64,000 nt of DNA from Apostichopus japonicus (taxonomy: Eukaryota; Echinodermata; Holothuroidea; Aspidochirotida; Stichopodidae). Made by a program: the position numbers and the translations under genes. The stretch is taken from contig NC_092569.1 in the NCBI RefSeq assembly GCF_037975245.1, forward strand, positions 29,908,168 through 29,972,167. Direction: 5' to 3'. Every line of letters starts with the position of its first letter. Position 1 is the stretch's first letter. Below the pieces are notes generated by a model. The model ran no database searches, had not been told where the DNA came from, and saw only the letters and a list, made by a program, of their open reading frames with translations. Shown here one piece after another: positions 38,052 through 50,671 of this stretch.

Positions 38052-39056
38052 CACTGGCGGATCCAAGGGGGGGCCAAGGGGGGCCATGCCCCCCCCCCCC
38101 AAAGGTGAGCAAAAAAGTGTTTCCGAACATCCGCTAAATCGTATGATTGGAAATTTAAAAAATCGAGAGGAATAGCAGTGGTAGACTAGTCTAAACCTTT
38201 TTGTTTTCTGGTTTAAAATTAAATGCAGAGCTCCCAACTGACCCGCGATTCGCGGGAATTAGACCCGCAGTCTAACACCCAAACCCGCTGACCCGCACAA
38301 GCGTCCGAAAAAACCGCATTGTAATTGTCAAGTATACATAAAAAAATTTGCATCGAATTTTGACTTAGCAACCATCATTTCTTTAGCATTTAGCATAATA
38401 GAATATAAAACCTCCTTTACAGCATCATTGAACCTTTGAATTGGGGCGAGCAGCGAACATTTTCATGCCACGGGAAAGAATGAATTATCACCTACTGTTC
38501 AATTTATTGATGTTACACAAAAAAAAATGCATATTTCTCAGAAAATTTTGGGTGACAAAAGCCTTTCTAAGTGCCACCATTTTACATGTAGGCATCACCA
38601 GGATTCAAAAAAAAATCAATAGGGGAGGGGGACACCCCCTCCCCTTATACCCCTCCCCCAGGACGGCGATTCGTGGCATGGACCAGCATTTACCTTCTCA
38701 AGAGTTGGGAGCTATGTAAATGTATGAGCATGAGGATTTACAGTTTAACACCATTTTGCAGTTACAGGCTGGTTGTAAGAAATTTATAACCTATGAGAAA
38801 TAAAATTTCTTGAGAAAGATGATCCCAACTTTGTTTCATAAATATTTTAGAAAATTACACCTGGGAAACATTTTTTTTAGAAGTAAATTAACATCACCAT
38901 TGTACACTTTTGTCGCACCAAATTGCATCTGAGGGCATTCAGCAATAGAAAATTTTCCAAAGGGGAGGGGGGCACCCCATCCCCTTAGACCCCTCCCCCA
39001 TATCACTCTAATGCCACTTTGGCTCCTCCCAAACAGAGGCCCTGGATCCGCCAGTG
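38052..39056. mobile_element. hAT non-autonomous element with perfect 8-bp TSD
   Basis: The TIRs are CACTGGCGGATCCA at 38052-38065 and its exact inverse TGGATCCGCCAGTG at 39043-39056. The identical octamer CTTGTATT flanks both sides (38044-38051 and 39057-39064), a textbook hAT TSD and a sign of relatively recent insertion. Subterminal G/C runs lie inside both ends. At 1005 bp it has no transposase. It carries another TIR element inside (38226-38716). It sits between the two satellite arrays. Confidence 0.95.
38226..38716. mobile_element. Nested TIR element inside the hAT element
   Basis: CAGAGCTCCCAACT (38226-38239) is matched in inverse by AGTTGGGAGCTATG (38703-38716), 13 of 14 bases. The hexamer TAAATG abuts both ends (38220-38225 and 38717-38722), a plausible TSD that is shorter than the usual eight for hAT. 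The 5' part contains repeated GACCCGC words around a GCGATTCGCGGG palindrome. A GGGGAGGGGG...CCCCTCCCCC motif near its 3' end also occurs in the host element near 38959-39000. Confidence 0.7.
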
Positions 39057-39064
39057 CTTGTATT

Positions 39065-39599
39065 TGATATGCTACTGGATGTAACTAAGTGTGAATATAG
39101 GTTTTGTCATGTCTCATAGAGAGTCTGTTTAACTTATAAGACGTTTTATTGTTGTGATAATATTACAAATTATACTTTTACAAAGAGGTAATGAGAAGAG
39201 AGATTAATATCGCCAGTCATTCTTTAGAACCTCAAGATCATACTGCAGGATGATTCGTACTAGTTAACAAAAGTATCCGATCGTGTGTTAAATGTACAAT
39301 GTATTCCACACAGACTTCATGTTGGTTATATGTGGTCTTATGGTACGATGTGAAGAATTTCTTGTCATGCCTCAAAAAGGTAAATGACTAACTTCTTTTG
39401 AAAGAAAATACAGTACGACGAAAAGTTATCAATTTTATTTGATTACATATTTTGTCTATATAGTCTGATATTTGGGTACAGGTGGAGCACAGAAGTAGAT
39501 TTGATACAAACAGTAGCTATGGAGCACAAATATTCAGTTTGTTCCGACAAGAAGGACAAAATTGAATCATAATTAAATCTAATCAAGAAATCAGTTTTG
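39065..39599. other. Spacer between hAT element and satellite array 2
   Basis: AT-rich sequence with no gene, RNA or repeat recognised. The last bases grade into the first, truncated monomer of array 2. Confidence 0.5.
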
Positions 39600-42500
39600 T
39601 TAGGGGTCTGTATCGGGGTTAAAATTTAAGGCCATTTTTGGTCAAGAAATCATTTTTGTTACCGATAGTAGAGGTATACCACGTGAAAGATGAACCTGTT
39701 CACTTTAATGTGGTGCTAACCGGACATGCCAGTAGGCTCCATAACTAAAGTTAATCGATTTTGAAAAAATAAAAATTAACAATTTTTCTGATCATTACAC
39801 ATTACGTATATACAGCGCGTTTAGAGATGTCCGTATCGGGGCTAAAACTTTAAGGCCATTTTTGGTCAAGAAATCATTTTTGTTACCGATAGTAGAGGTA
39901 TACCACGTGAAAGATGAACCTGTTCACTTTAAAGTGGTGCTAAACGGACATGCCAGTAGGCTCCATAACTAAAGTAAATCGATTTTGAAAAAATAAAAAT
40001 TAACAATTTTTCTGATCATTACACATTACGTATATACAGCGCGTTTAGAGATGTCCGTATCGGGGCTAAAACTTTAAGGTCACTTTTGGTCAAGAAATCA
40101 GTTTTGTTACCGATAGTAGAGGTATACCACGTAAAAGAGGAACCTTTCTACTTTAATGTGGTGCTAACCGGACATCCTAGTAGGCTCCATAACTAAAGTT
40201 AATCGATTTTGAAAAAAATTAAAAAATTAACATTTTTCTTATCATTACACATAACGTATATACAGCGCGTTTAGAGATGTCCGTATCGGGGTTAAAAGTT
40301 CAAGGTCACTTTTGGTCAAGAAATCAGTTTTGTTACCGATAGTAGAGGTATACCACGTAAAAGAGGAACCTTTCTACTTTAATGTGGTGCTAACCGGACA
40401 TCCTAGTAGGCTCCATAACTAAAGTTAATCGATTTTGAAAAAAATTAAAAAATTAACATTTTTCTTATCATTACACATAACGTATATACAGCGCGTTTAG
40501 AGATGTCCGTATCGGGGTTAAAAGTTCAAGGTCACTTTTGGTCAAGAAATCAGTTTTGTTACCGATAGTAGAGGTATACCACGTAAAAGAGGAACCTTTC
40601 TACTTTAATGTGGTACTAACCGGACATCCTAGTAGGCTCCATAACTAAAGTTAATCGATTTTGAAAAAAATTAAAAATTAACATTTTTCTGATCATTACA
40701 CATTACGTATATACAGCGCGTTTAGAGATGTTCGTATCGGGGTTAAAAGTTCAAGGTCACTTTTGGTCAAGAAATCATTTTTGTTACCGATAGTAGAGGT
40801 ATACCACGTAAAAGAGGAACCTTTCTACTTTAATGTGGTGCTAGCCGGACATCCTAGTAGGCTCCATAACTAAAGTTAATCGATTTTGAAAAAAATTAAA
40901 AAATTAACATTTTTCTGATCATTACACATTACGTATATACAGCGCGTTTAGAGATGTCCGTATCGGGGTTAAAAGTTTAAGGTCACTTTTGGTCAAGAAA
41001 TCATTTTTGTTACCGATAGTAGAGGTATACCACGTAAAAGAGGAACCTTTCTACTTTAATGTGGTGCTAACCGGACATCCTAGTAGGCTCCATAACTAAA
41101 GTTAATCGATTTTGAAAAAAAAAATAAAAATCATAAATTTTTCTGATCATTACACATAACGTATATACAGCGCGTTTAGAGATGTCCGTATCGGGGTTAA
41201 AACTTCAAGGTCACTTTTGGTCAAGAAATCAGTTTTGTTACCGATAGTAGAGGTATACCACGTGAAAGAAGAACGTTTCTACTTTAATGTGGTGCTAACC
41301 GGACATCCTAGTAGGCTCCATAACTAAATTTAATCGATTTTGAAAAAAATTAAAAATTAACATTTTTCTGATCATTACACATTACGTATATACAGCGCGT
41401 TTAGAGATGTCCGTATCGGGGTTAAAACTTTAAGGTCACTTTTGGTCAAGAAATCAGTTTTGTTACCGATAGTAGAGGCATACCACGTAAAAGAGGAACC
41501 TTTCTACTTTAATGTGGTGCTAACCGGACATCCTAGTAGGCTCCATAACTAAAGTTAATCGATTTTGAAAAAAATTAAAAAATTAACATTTTTCTTATCA
41601 TTACACATAACGTATATACAGCGCGTTTAGAGATGTCCGTATCGGGGTTAAAAGTTCAAGGTCACTTTTGGTCAAGAAATCAGTTTTGTTACCGATAGTA
41701 GAGGTATACCACGTAAAAGAGGAACCTTTCTACTTTAATGTGGTACTAACCGGACATCCTAGTAGGCTCCATAACTAAAGTTAATCGATTTTGAAAAAAA
41801 TTAAAAATTAACATTTTTCTGATCATTACACATTACGTATATACAGCGCGTTTAGAGATGTCCGTATCGGGGTTAAAAGTTCAAGGTCACTTTTGGTCAA
41901 GAAATCATTTTTGTTACCGATAGTAGAGGTATACCACGTAAAAGAGGAACCTTTCTACTTTAATGTGGTGCTAGCCGGACATCCTAGTAGGCTCCATAAC
42001 TAAAGTTAATCGATTTTGAAAAAAATTAAAAAATTAACATTTTTCTGATCATTACACATTACGTATATACAGCGCGTTTAGAGATGTCCGTATCGGGGTT
42101 AAAACTTCAAGGTCACTTTTGGTCAAGAAATCATTTTTGTTACCGATAGTAGAGGTATACCACGTAAAAGAGGAACCTTTCTACTTTAATGTGGGGCTAA
42201 CCGGACATCCTAGTAGGCTCCATAACTAAAGTTAATCGATTTTGAAAAAAAATAAAAATCATAAATTTTTCTGATCATTACACATAACGTATATACAGCG
42301 CGTTTAGAGATGTCCGTATCGGGGTTAAAACTTTAAGGTCACTTTTGGTCAAGAAATCAGTTTTGTTACCGATAGTAGAGGTATACCACGTAAAAGAGGA
42401 ACCTTTCTACTTTAATGTGGGGCTAACCGGACATCCTAGTAGGCTCCATAACTAAAGTTAATCGATTTTGAAAAAAATTAAAAAATTAACATTTTTCTTA

Positions 42501-45500
42501 TCATTACACATAACGTATATACAGCGCGTTTAGAGATGTCCGTATCGGGGTTAAAACTTCGAGGTCACTTTTGGTCAAGAAATCATTTTTGTTACCGATA
42601 GTAGAGGTATACCACGTAAAAGAGGAACCTTTCTACTTTAATGTGGTGCTAACCGGACATCCTAGTAGGCTCCATAACTAAAGTTAATCGATTTTGGAAA
42701 AAAATTAAAAATTAACATTTTTCTGATCATTACACATTACGTATATACAGCGCGTTTAGAGATGTCCGTATCGGGGTTAAAACTTTAAGGTCACTTTTGG
42801 TCAAGAAATCATTTTTGTTACCGATAGTAGAGGTATACCACGTAAAAGAGGAACCTTTCTACTTTAATGTGGTGCTAACCGGACATCCTAGTAGGCTCCA
42901 TAACTAAAGTTAATCGATTTTGAAAAAAAAAAAAAAAATCATAAATTTTTCTGATCATTACACATAACGTATATACAGCGCGTTTAGAGATGTCCGTATC
43001 GGGGTTAAAAGTTTAAGGTCACTTTTGGTCAAGAAATCATTTTTGTTACCGATAGTAGAGGTATACCACGTAAAAGAGGAACCTTTCTACTTTAATGTGG
43101 TGCTAACCGGACATCCTAGTAGGCTCCATAACTAAAGTTAATCGATTTTGAAAAAAAAAATAAAAATCATAAATTTTTCTGATCATTACACATAACGTAT
43201 ATACAGCGCGTTTAGAGATGTCCGTATCGGGGTTAAAACTTCAAGGTCACTTTTGGTCAAGAAATCAGTTTTGTTACCGATAGTAGAGGTATACCACGTG
43301 AAAGAAGAACGTTTCTACTTTAATGTGGTGCTAACCGGACATCCTAGTAGGCTCCATAACTAAATTTAATCGATTTTGAAAAAAATTAAAAATTAACATT
43401 TTTCTGATCATTACACATTACGTATATACAGCGCGTTTAGAGATGTCCGTATCGGGGTTAAAACTTTAAGGTCACTTTTGGTCAAGAAATCAGTTTTGTT
43501 ACCGATAGTAGAGGCATACCACGTAAAAGAGGAACCTTTCTACTTTAATGTGGTGCTAACCGGACATCCTAGTAGGCTCCATAACTAAAGTTAATCGATT
43601 TTGAAAAAAATTAAAAAATTAACATTTTTCTTATCATTACACATAACGTATATACAGCGCGTTTAGAGATGTCCGTATCGGGGTTAAAAGTTCAAGGTCA
43701 CTTTTGGTCAAGAAATCAGTTTTGTTACCGATAGTAGAGGTATACCACGTAAAAGAGGAACCTTTCTACTTTAATGTGGTACTAACCGGACATCCTAGTA
43801 GGCTCCATAACTAAAGTTAATCGATTTTGAAAAAAATTAAAAATTAACATTTTTCTGATCATTACACATTACGTATATACAGCGCGTTTAGAGATGTCCG
43901 TATCGGGGTTAAAAGTTCAAGGTCACTTTTGGTCAAGAAATCATTTTTGTTACCGATAGTAGAGGTATACCACGTAAAAGAGGAACCTTTCTACTTTAAT
44001 GTGGTGCTAGCCGGACATCCTAGTAGGCTCCATAACTAAAGTTAATCGATTTTGAAAAAAATTAAAAAATTAACATTTTTCTGATCATTACACATTACGT
44101 ATATACAGCGCGTTTAGAGATGTCCGTATCGGGGTTAAAACTTCAAGGTCACTTTTGGTCAAGAAATCATTTTTGTTACCGATAGTAGAGGTATACCACG
44201 TAAAAGAGGAACCTTTCTACTTTAATGTGGGGCTAACCGGACATCCTAGTAGGCTCCATAACTAAAGTTAATCGATTTTGAAAAAAAATAAAAATCATAA
44301 ATTTTTCTGATCATTACACATAACGTATATACAGCGCGTTTAGAGATGTCCGTATCGGGGTTAAAACTTTAAGGTCACTTTTGGTCAAGAAATCAGTTTT
44401 GTTACCGATAGTAGAGGTATACCACGTAAAAGAGGAACCTTTCTACTTTAATGTGGGGCTAACCGGACATCCTAGTAGGCTCCATAACTAAAGTTAATCG
44501 ATTTTGAAAAAAATTAAAAAATTAACATTTTTCTTATCATTACACATAACGTATATACAGCGCGTTTAGAGATGTCCGTATCGGGGTTAAAACTTCGAGG
44601 TCACTTTTGGTCAAGAAATCATTTTTGTTACCGATAGTAGAGGTATACCACGTAAAAGAGGAACCTTTCTACTTTAATGTGGTGCTAACCGGACATCCTA
44701 GTAGGCTCCATAACTAAAGTTAATCGATTTTGGAAAAAAATTAAAAATTAACATTTTTCTGATCATTACACATTACGTATATACAGCGCGTTTAGAGATG
44801 TCCGTATCGGGGTTAAAACTTTAAGGTCACTTTTGGTCAAGAAATCATTTTTGTTACCGATAGTAGAGGTATACCACGTAAAAGAGGAACCTTTCTACTT
44901 TAATGTGGTGCTAACCGGACATGCCAGTAGGCTCCATAACTAAAGTTAATCGATTTTGAAAAAAATTAAAAAATTAACATTTTTCTTATCATTACACATT
45001 ACGTATATACAGCGCGTTTAGAGATGTCCGTATCGGGGTTAAAAGTTTAAGGTCACTTTTGGTCAAGAAATCATTTTTGTTACCGATAGTAGAGGTATAC
45101 CACGTAAAAGAGGAACCTTTCTACTTTAATGTGGTGCTAGCCGGACATCCTAGTAGGCTCCATAACTAAAGTTAATCGATTTTGAAAAAAAATTAAAAAA
45201 TTAACATTTTTCTGATCATTACACATTACGTATATACAGCGCGTTTAGAGATGTCCGTATCGGGGTTAAAACTTTAAGGTCACTTTTGGTCAAGAAATCA
45301 TTTTTGTTACCGATAGTAGAGGTATACCACGTAAAAGAGGAACCTTTCTACTTTAATGTGGTGCTAACCGGACATCCTAGTAGGCTCCATAACTAAAGTT
45401 AATCGATTTTGAAAAAAAATAAAAATCATAAATTTTTCTGATCATTACACATAACGTATATACAGCGCGTTTAGAGATGTCCGTATCGGGGTTAAAACTT

Positions 45501-48500
45501 TAAGGTCACTTTTGGTCAAGAAATCAGTTTTGTTACCGATAGTAGAGGTATACCACGTAAAAGAGGAACCTTTCTACTTTAATGTGGTGCTAACCGGACA
45601 TCCTAGTAGGCTCCATAACTAAAGTTAATCGATTTTGAAAAAAATTAAAAATTAACATTTTTCTGATCATTACACATTACGTATATACAGCGCGTTTAGA
45701 GATGTCCGTATCGGGGTTAAAACTTTAAGGTCACTTTTGGTCAAGAAATCAGTTTTGTTACCGATAGTAGAGGTATACCACGTGAAAGAGGAACCTTTCT
45801 ACTTTAATGTGGTGCTAACCGGACATGCCAGTAGGCTCCATAACTAAAGTTAATCGATTTTGAAAAAAATTAAAAAATTAACATTTTTCTTATCATTACA
45901 CATTACGTATATACAGCGCGTTTAGAGATGTCCGTATCGGGGTTAAAAGTTCAAGGTCACTTTTGGTCAAGAAATCATTTTTGTTACCGATAGTAGAGGT
46001 ATACCACGTAAAAGAGGAACCTTTCTACCTTAATGTGGTGCTAACCGGACATCCTAGTAGGCTCCATAACTAAAGTTAATCGATTTTGAAAAAAAAAAAA
46101 AAATCATAAATTTTTCTGATCATTACACATAACGTATATACAGCGCGTTTAGAGATGTCCGTATCGGGGTTAAAACTTCAAGGTCACTTTTGGTCAAGAA
46201 ATCAGTTTTGTTACCGATAGTAGAGGTATACCACGTGAAATAAGAACGTTTCTACTTTAATGTGGTGCTAACCGGACATCCTAGTAGGCTCCATAACTAA
46301 ATTTAATCGATTTTGAAAAAAATTAACATTTTTCTGATCATTACACATTACGTATATACAGCGCGTTTAGAGATGTCCGTATCGGGGTTAAAACTTTAAG
46401 GTCACTTTTGGTCAAGAAATCATTTTTGTTACCGATAGTAGAGGTATACCACGTAAAAGAGGAACCTTTCTACTTTAATGTGGTGCTAACCGGACATCCT
46501 AGTAGGCTCCATAACTAAAGTTAATCGATTTTGAAAAAAATTAAAAAATTAACATTTTTCTTATCATTACACATAACGTATATACAGCGCGTTTAGAGAT
46601 GTCCGTATCGGGGTTAAAACTTCAAGGTCACTTTTGGTCAAGAAATCATTTTTGTTACCGATAGTAGAGGTATACCACGTAAAAGAGGAACCTTTCTACT
46701 TTAATGTGGTACTAACCGGACATCCTAGTAGGCTCCATAACTAAAGTTAATCGATTTTGAAAAAAATTAAAAATTAACATTTTTCTGATCATTACACATT
46801 ACGTATATACAGCGCGTTTAGAGATGTCCGTATCGGGGTTAAAAGTTCAAGGTCACTTTTGGTCAAGAAATCATTTTTGTTACCGATAGTAGAGGTATAC
46901 CACGTAAAAGAGGAACCTTTCTACTTTAATGTGGTGCTAGCCGGACATCCTAGTAGGCTCCATAACTAAAGTTAATCGATTTTGAAAAAAATTAAAAAAT
47001 TAACATTTTTCTGATCATTACACATTACGTATATACAGCGCGTTTAGAGATGTCCGTATCGGGGTTAAAAGTTCAAGGTCACTTTTGGTCAAGAAATCAG
47101 TTTTGTTACCGATAGTAGAGGTATACCACGTAAAAGAGGAACCTTTCTACTTTAATGTGGTGCTAACCGGACATCCTAGTAGGCTCCATAACTAAAGTTA
47201 ATCGATTTTGAAAAAAAATAAAAATCATAAATTTTTCTGATCATTACACATAACGTATATACAGCGCGTTTAGAGATGTCCGTATCGGGGTTAAAACTTT
47301 AAGGTCACTTTTGGTCAAGAAATCAGTTTTGTTACCGATAGTAGAGGTATACCACGTGAAAGAGGAACCTTTCTACTTTAATGTGGGGCTAACCGGACAT
47401 CCTAGTAGGCTCCATAACTAAAGTTAATCGATTTTGAAAAAAATTAAAAAATTAACATTTTTCTGATCATTACACATTACGTATATACAGCGCGTTTAGA
47501 GATGTCCGTATCGGGGTTAAAACTTCAAGGTCACTTTTGGTCAAGAAATCAGTTTGTTACCGATAGTAGAGGTATACCACGTAAAAGAGGAACCTTTCTA
47601 CTTTAATGTGGTGCTAACCGGACATCCTAGTAGGCTCCATAACTAAAGTTAATCGATTTTGAAAAAAATTAAAAATTAACATTTTTCTGATCATTACACA
47701 TTACGTATATACAGCGCGTTTAGAGATGTCCGTATCGGGGTTAAAACTTTAAGGTCACTTTTGGTCAAGAAATCATTTTTGTTACCGATAGTAGAGGTAT
47801 ACCACGTAAAAGAGGAACCTTTCTACTTTAATGTGGTGCTAACCGGACATCCTAGTAGGCTCCATAACTAAAGTTAATGGATTTTGAAGAAAGAAAAAAA
47901 TCATTTTTTGGATCATTACACCTTAGATATACAGCGCGTTTAGAGATGTCCGTATCGGGGTTAAAACTTCAAGACCACTTTTGGTCAAGAAATCATTTTT
48001 GTTACCGATAGTAGAGGTATACCACGTGAAAGAGGAACATTTCTACTTTAATGTGGTGCTATCGGGACATGGCAGTAGGCTCCATAACTAAAGTTAATCG
48101 ATTTTAAAAAAAAAATAAAAATTAACCATTTTTCTGATCATTACACATAACGTATATACAGCGCGTTTAGAGATGTCCGGATCGGGGTTAAAACTTTAAA
48201 GCCATATTTGGTCAAGAAATCATTTTTGTTACCGATGGTAGAGGTATACCACGTAAAAGAAGTACCTTTCTACTTTAATGTGGTGCTAACCGGACATCCT
48301 AGTAGGCTCCATAACTAAAGTTAATCGATTTTGAAGGGGAAAAAAATCATTTTTTTAGATCATTACACCTTAGATACTGCGCGTTTAGTGATGTCCGTAT
48401 CGGGGTTAAAACTTTAAGGCCACTTTTGGTCAAGAAATCATTTTTGTTACCGATAGTAGAGGTATACCACGTGAAAGATGAACCTGTCTACTTTAATATG

Positions 48501-48607
48501 GTGCTAACCGGACATCCTTGTAGGCTCCATAACTAAAGTTAATCGATTTTGAAAAAAAAAATCATTTTTCTGATCATTACACATTACGTATATACAGCGC
48601 GTTTGGG
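39600..48607 (-). repeat. Satellite array 2, ~225-bp monomers in inverted orientation
   Basis: Roughly 40 units of the same satellite as array 1, reverse-complemented (for example GAGATGTCCGTATCGGGG, TTACCGATAGTAGAGG, GTAGGCTCCATAACTAAAG). Most units here carry ACGTAAAAGAGGAACC where array 1 usually has the CACGTG form, and most carry the CATCCTAGTAGG variant, so the arms have diverged as blocks. A higher-order unit of nine monomers is visible: a distinctive block at 41191-41280 (CGTGAAAGAAGAACG) recurs exactly 2036 bp later at 43227, and a related one lies near 46230. Terminal monomers (47880-48607) are more diverged. Confidence 0.97.
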
Positions 48608-48725
48608 GTTTTATTTTCGCCAATCTAGCGTTTTTTCGTCAACTGTTGCTGGTAACACTGGTTATAACAAACACACACGACCGCAGTTGTAGTACTGTGT
48701 GTCATGTCTTACTGTCCTTTTTTTG

Positions 48726-48770
48726 TTAGTGGCTGCTGTTAGTGTCTGCTCTTAGTGGCTGCTACCTTCA
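48726..48770 (-). repeat. Right outer flank repeat, inverse of 22464-22500
   Basis: GTTAGTGGCTGCTGTTAGTG...CTCTTAGTGGCTGCTAC is the reverse complement, with few changes, of the AGCAGCCACTAAGAGCAGCC... tract on the far side of array 1. Weaker similarity (GACG...TTGAA) continues a little further out. It shows that the inverted symmetry includes non-satellite sequence. Confidence 0.75.
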
Positions 48771-48790
48771 ATGAGGCCGTCAGAAGCGTC

Positions 48791-49897
48791 AATAGATCAG
48801 TGATCGGTGTTACAAAAGTGCTGCGTACTGGATTCTGAAAAACTACCACTAGAACGAAGTGATGAAAACTTTCGACAATAAATCTCGAATAACTTAGAAG
48901 AAACCGACTTCTAACAAAGGTTGTCGTCGTGTTTTTTTAAATTTTTTTTAGGCCCGTACTTTCTCCTTTCCGATCCTGTGTCGGCGAATGTGAGTAGTTC
49001 TAGGCCTACTGCTATGTACTGATACTAGCCAATTCATTGTATGATATATCATGAAGCTCTTTTGTAGCAGAACACGTACACGCATTAAAGTAGGCAGCAC
49101 TGGTTAGACACAAACAATGTGGTTGTTGTACGGTTCTTTTTTGACGCCGGTGATGTGAGACTTAATACGAAAGATCCAATCGATTTATTTTCGTTTACGT
49201 TCAGTTACGGATTTGAATTTCGTGCCAATATAAATACATTTTAGGTTTTTGAGAGAATGTCTATATGAAGATTGAAATGTTCTGAAATGGGGTATCTTGC
49301 AAAAATATCGTGTATTGATGTTTTGTGGTTATTAAAATGTAAGGGGACCAAGAACCTGTTTTGACCTACATAATTGCCCTCTCTGCAAAGAGCACAGTGG
49401 GATATGTAATTGACATTGCTAGAATCACAAGAGAGGGAAGGGGGTCTTCGACCATATTCAACACTGGGAATTTTATCAGATTATATTATATTATTATATT
49501 TACAGATAATATTGCAGTGTAAAAATTTGTTACCAAATACTGAATAATAAAAGACAATTCTAAATCCAGATAGTAGTGTTATTACAACAATTAAATAATC
49601 TTTTTATTCAGTATATAAAGTATGAGATTTGTGAAATGTAGCTTCCCGTTTTAAAACAAACTTCATAGGTAGTATGCATCCAGCAAACAAATTTACATGC
49701 TGTATCAAGCTTGTCAACAATTATATTGTAGTTATTTTATTAAAGAATGTAGATTACACCACTTCAAGTCATATTTAATCTCATAAATGGGGTCTTAATT
49801 TCACCTTCTTTATAATATGCATATACCTCACCTAAGATTTGCTCCTTGTTTTATACTTCTACTTCTTATTAATGATTTTCTTTTGTGTAATGAAAAA
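48791..49897. other. Intergenic, no gene recognised
   Basis: AT-rich with T-runs near 48933-48950. No exon, RNA gene or repeat unit was recognised. Confidence 0.5.
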
Positions 49898-49996
49898 ATC
49901 CGGTTCCGGCCGGATAAAATCCGGCCGGATTTCATGTACTATCCGGCAAAATCCGGTTCCGGCCGGATCCAAAAATTTGGATCCGGTGCATCCCTA
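49898..49996 (-). mobile_element. Solo end of a hAT-type element
   Basis: Read on the minus strand it begins TAGGGATGCACCGG (from 49996), a terminus typical of one branch of hAT transposons. Subterminal repeats of ATCCGGTTCCGGCCGGAT and ATCCGGCCGGAT follow. The second terminus was not found nearby, so this is a truncated copy or a solo end. The plus-strand open frames rich in SGSGR are made by these repeats. Confidence 0.7.
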
Positions 49997-50520
49997 CTTG
50001 TATTTTAATAAGTCTCCCATTACCGGCCTCAACAGAGACTTGGGACCCCTAAACAACTATCAGTTCTACAAACATATGTAATCCGTTCTTCATATTTTTC
50101 GCTCCTTAATCCTCTTCCTGTATAGTCATTGTTTATGAATGCTTTGAAGAATAACTTGGACTTTTAAGAGGGCTGCATACCAAATGTGGCATATTTACAG
50201 CTTTGTTTGTACACCAATTCATTAGCAGTGTAAAGATTCCTAAAATTGTAACATGATTACTGGAATTTTTGAGACAAATGGTGGTTGCAGCCAAAATGAT
50301 TAACTACTGTAACTTTAACAAATCCCATTTCTGTAGTCTAGTGTGTTTTGGGAACATGTTTACTTTGCGATTTGTAGAAACAGTGATACTTTTGAATGTC
50401 AACGAGACCTTAAGGAAAATAGAAAGTATTTAGTGACGTATACTCATTACACAAAGCAGATATATGATATAAATTTATGCAAGTAGTATTCATTGTTCAC
50501 AAAAACAGCAGCCGTTGCAG
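49997..50520. promoter_or_regulatory. Upstream region of the EF-hand/coiled-coil gene
   Basis: AT-rich sequence immediately 5' of the first recognised coding exon. A possible 3' splice site (GTTGCAG, ending at 50520) just before AAAAGATACGATGG suggests that the start codon may lie in a second exon, with a non-coding exon further upstream. No TATA box or initiator was assigned. Confidence 0.3.
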
Positions 50521-50530
50521 AAAAGATACG

Positions 50531-50671
50531 ATGGGTGATATGGAGATGAAGAAATCAGTTACTGCCCGACTTTTCAGGGAGTATGATGTAGAAGGTAAAG
50601 GAGAATTATCCCCTAGACAGATGCAGAGTCTCCATGAGGAAATCAGACTTGGAGGAATTAGTCTGGGACAA
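50531..50671 (+). CDS. Exon 1 of EF-hand/coiled-coil gene
   Basis: Codes for MGDMEMKKSVTARLFREYD... to ...GISLGQ (47 codons), containing the first EF-hand-like loop. The donor is GTGAGT at 50672, phase 0. The exon may begin upstream at a 3' splice site near 50520. Confidence 0.8.

Noticed and set aside
23040-48607. Satellite arrays as a CRISPR array
   Set aside because: Units are 220-226 bp with no short repeat/unique spacer alternation, and the DNA is eukaryotic.
49817-50081. Open frames with repeated SGSGRIKSGRIS-like residues
   Set aside because: They are produced by the ATCCGGCCGGAT subterminal repeats of a hAT-type end.
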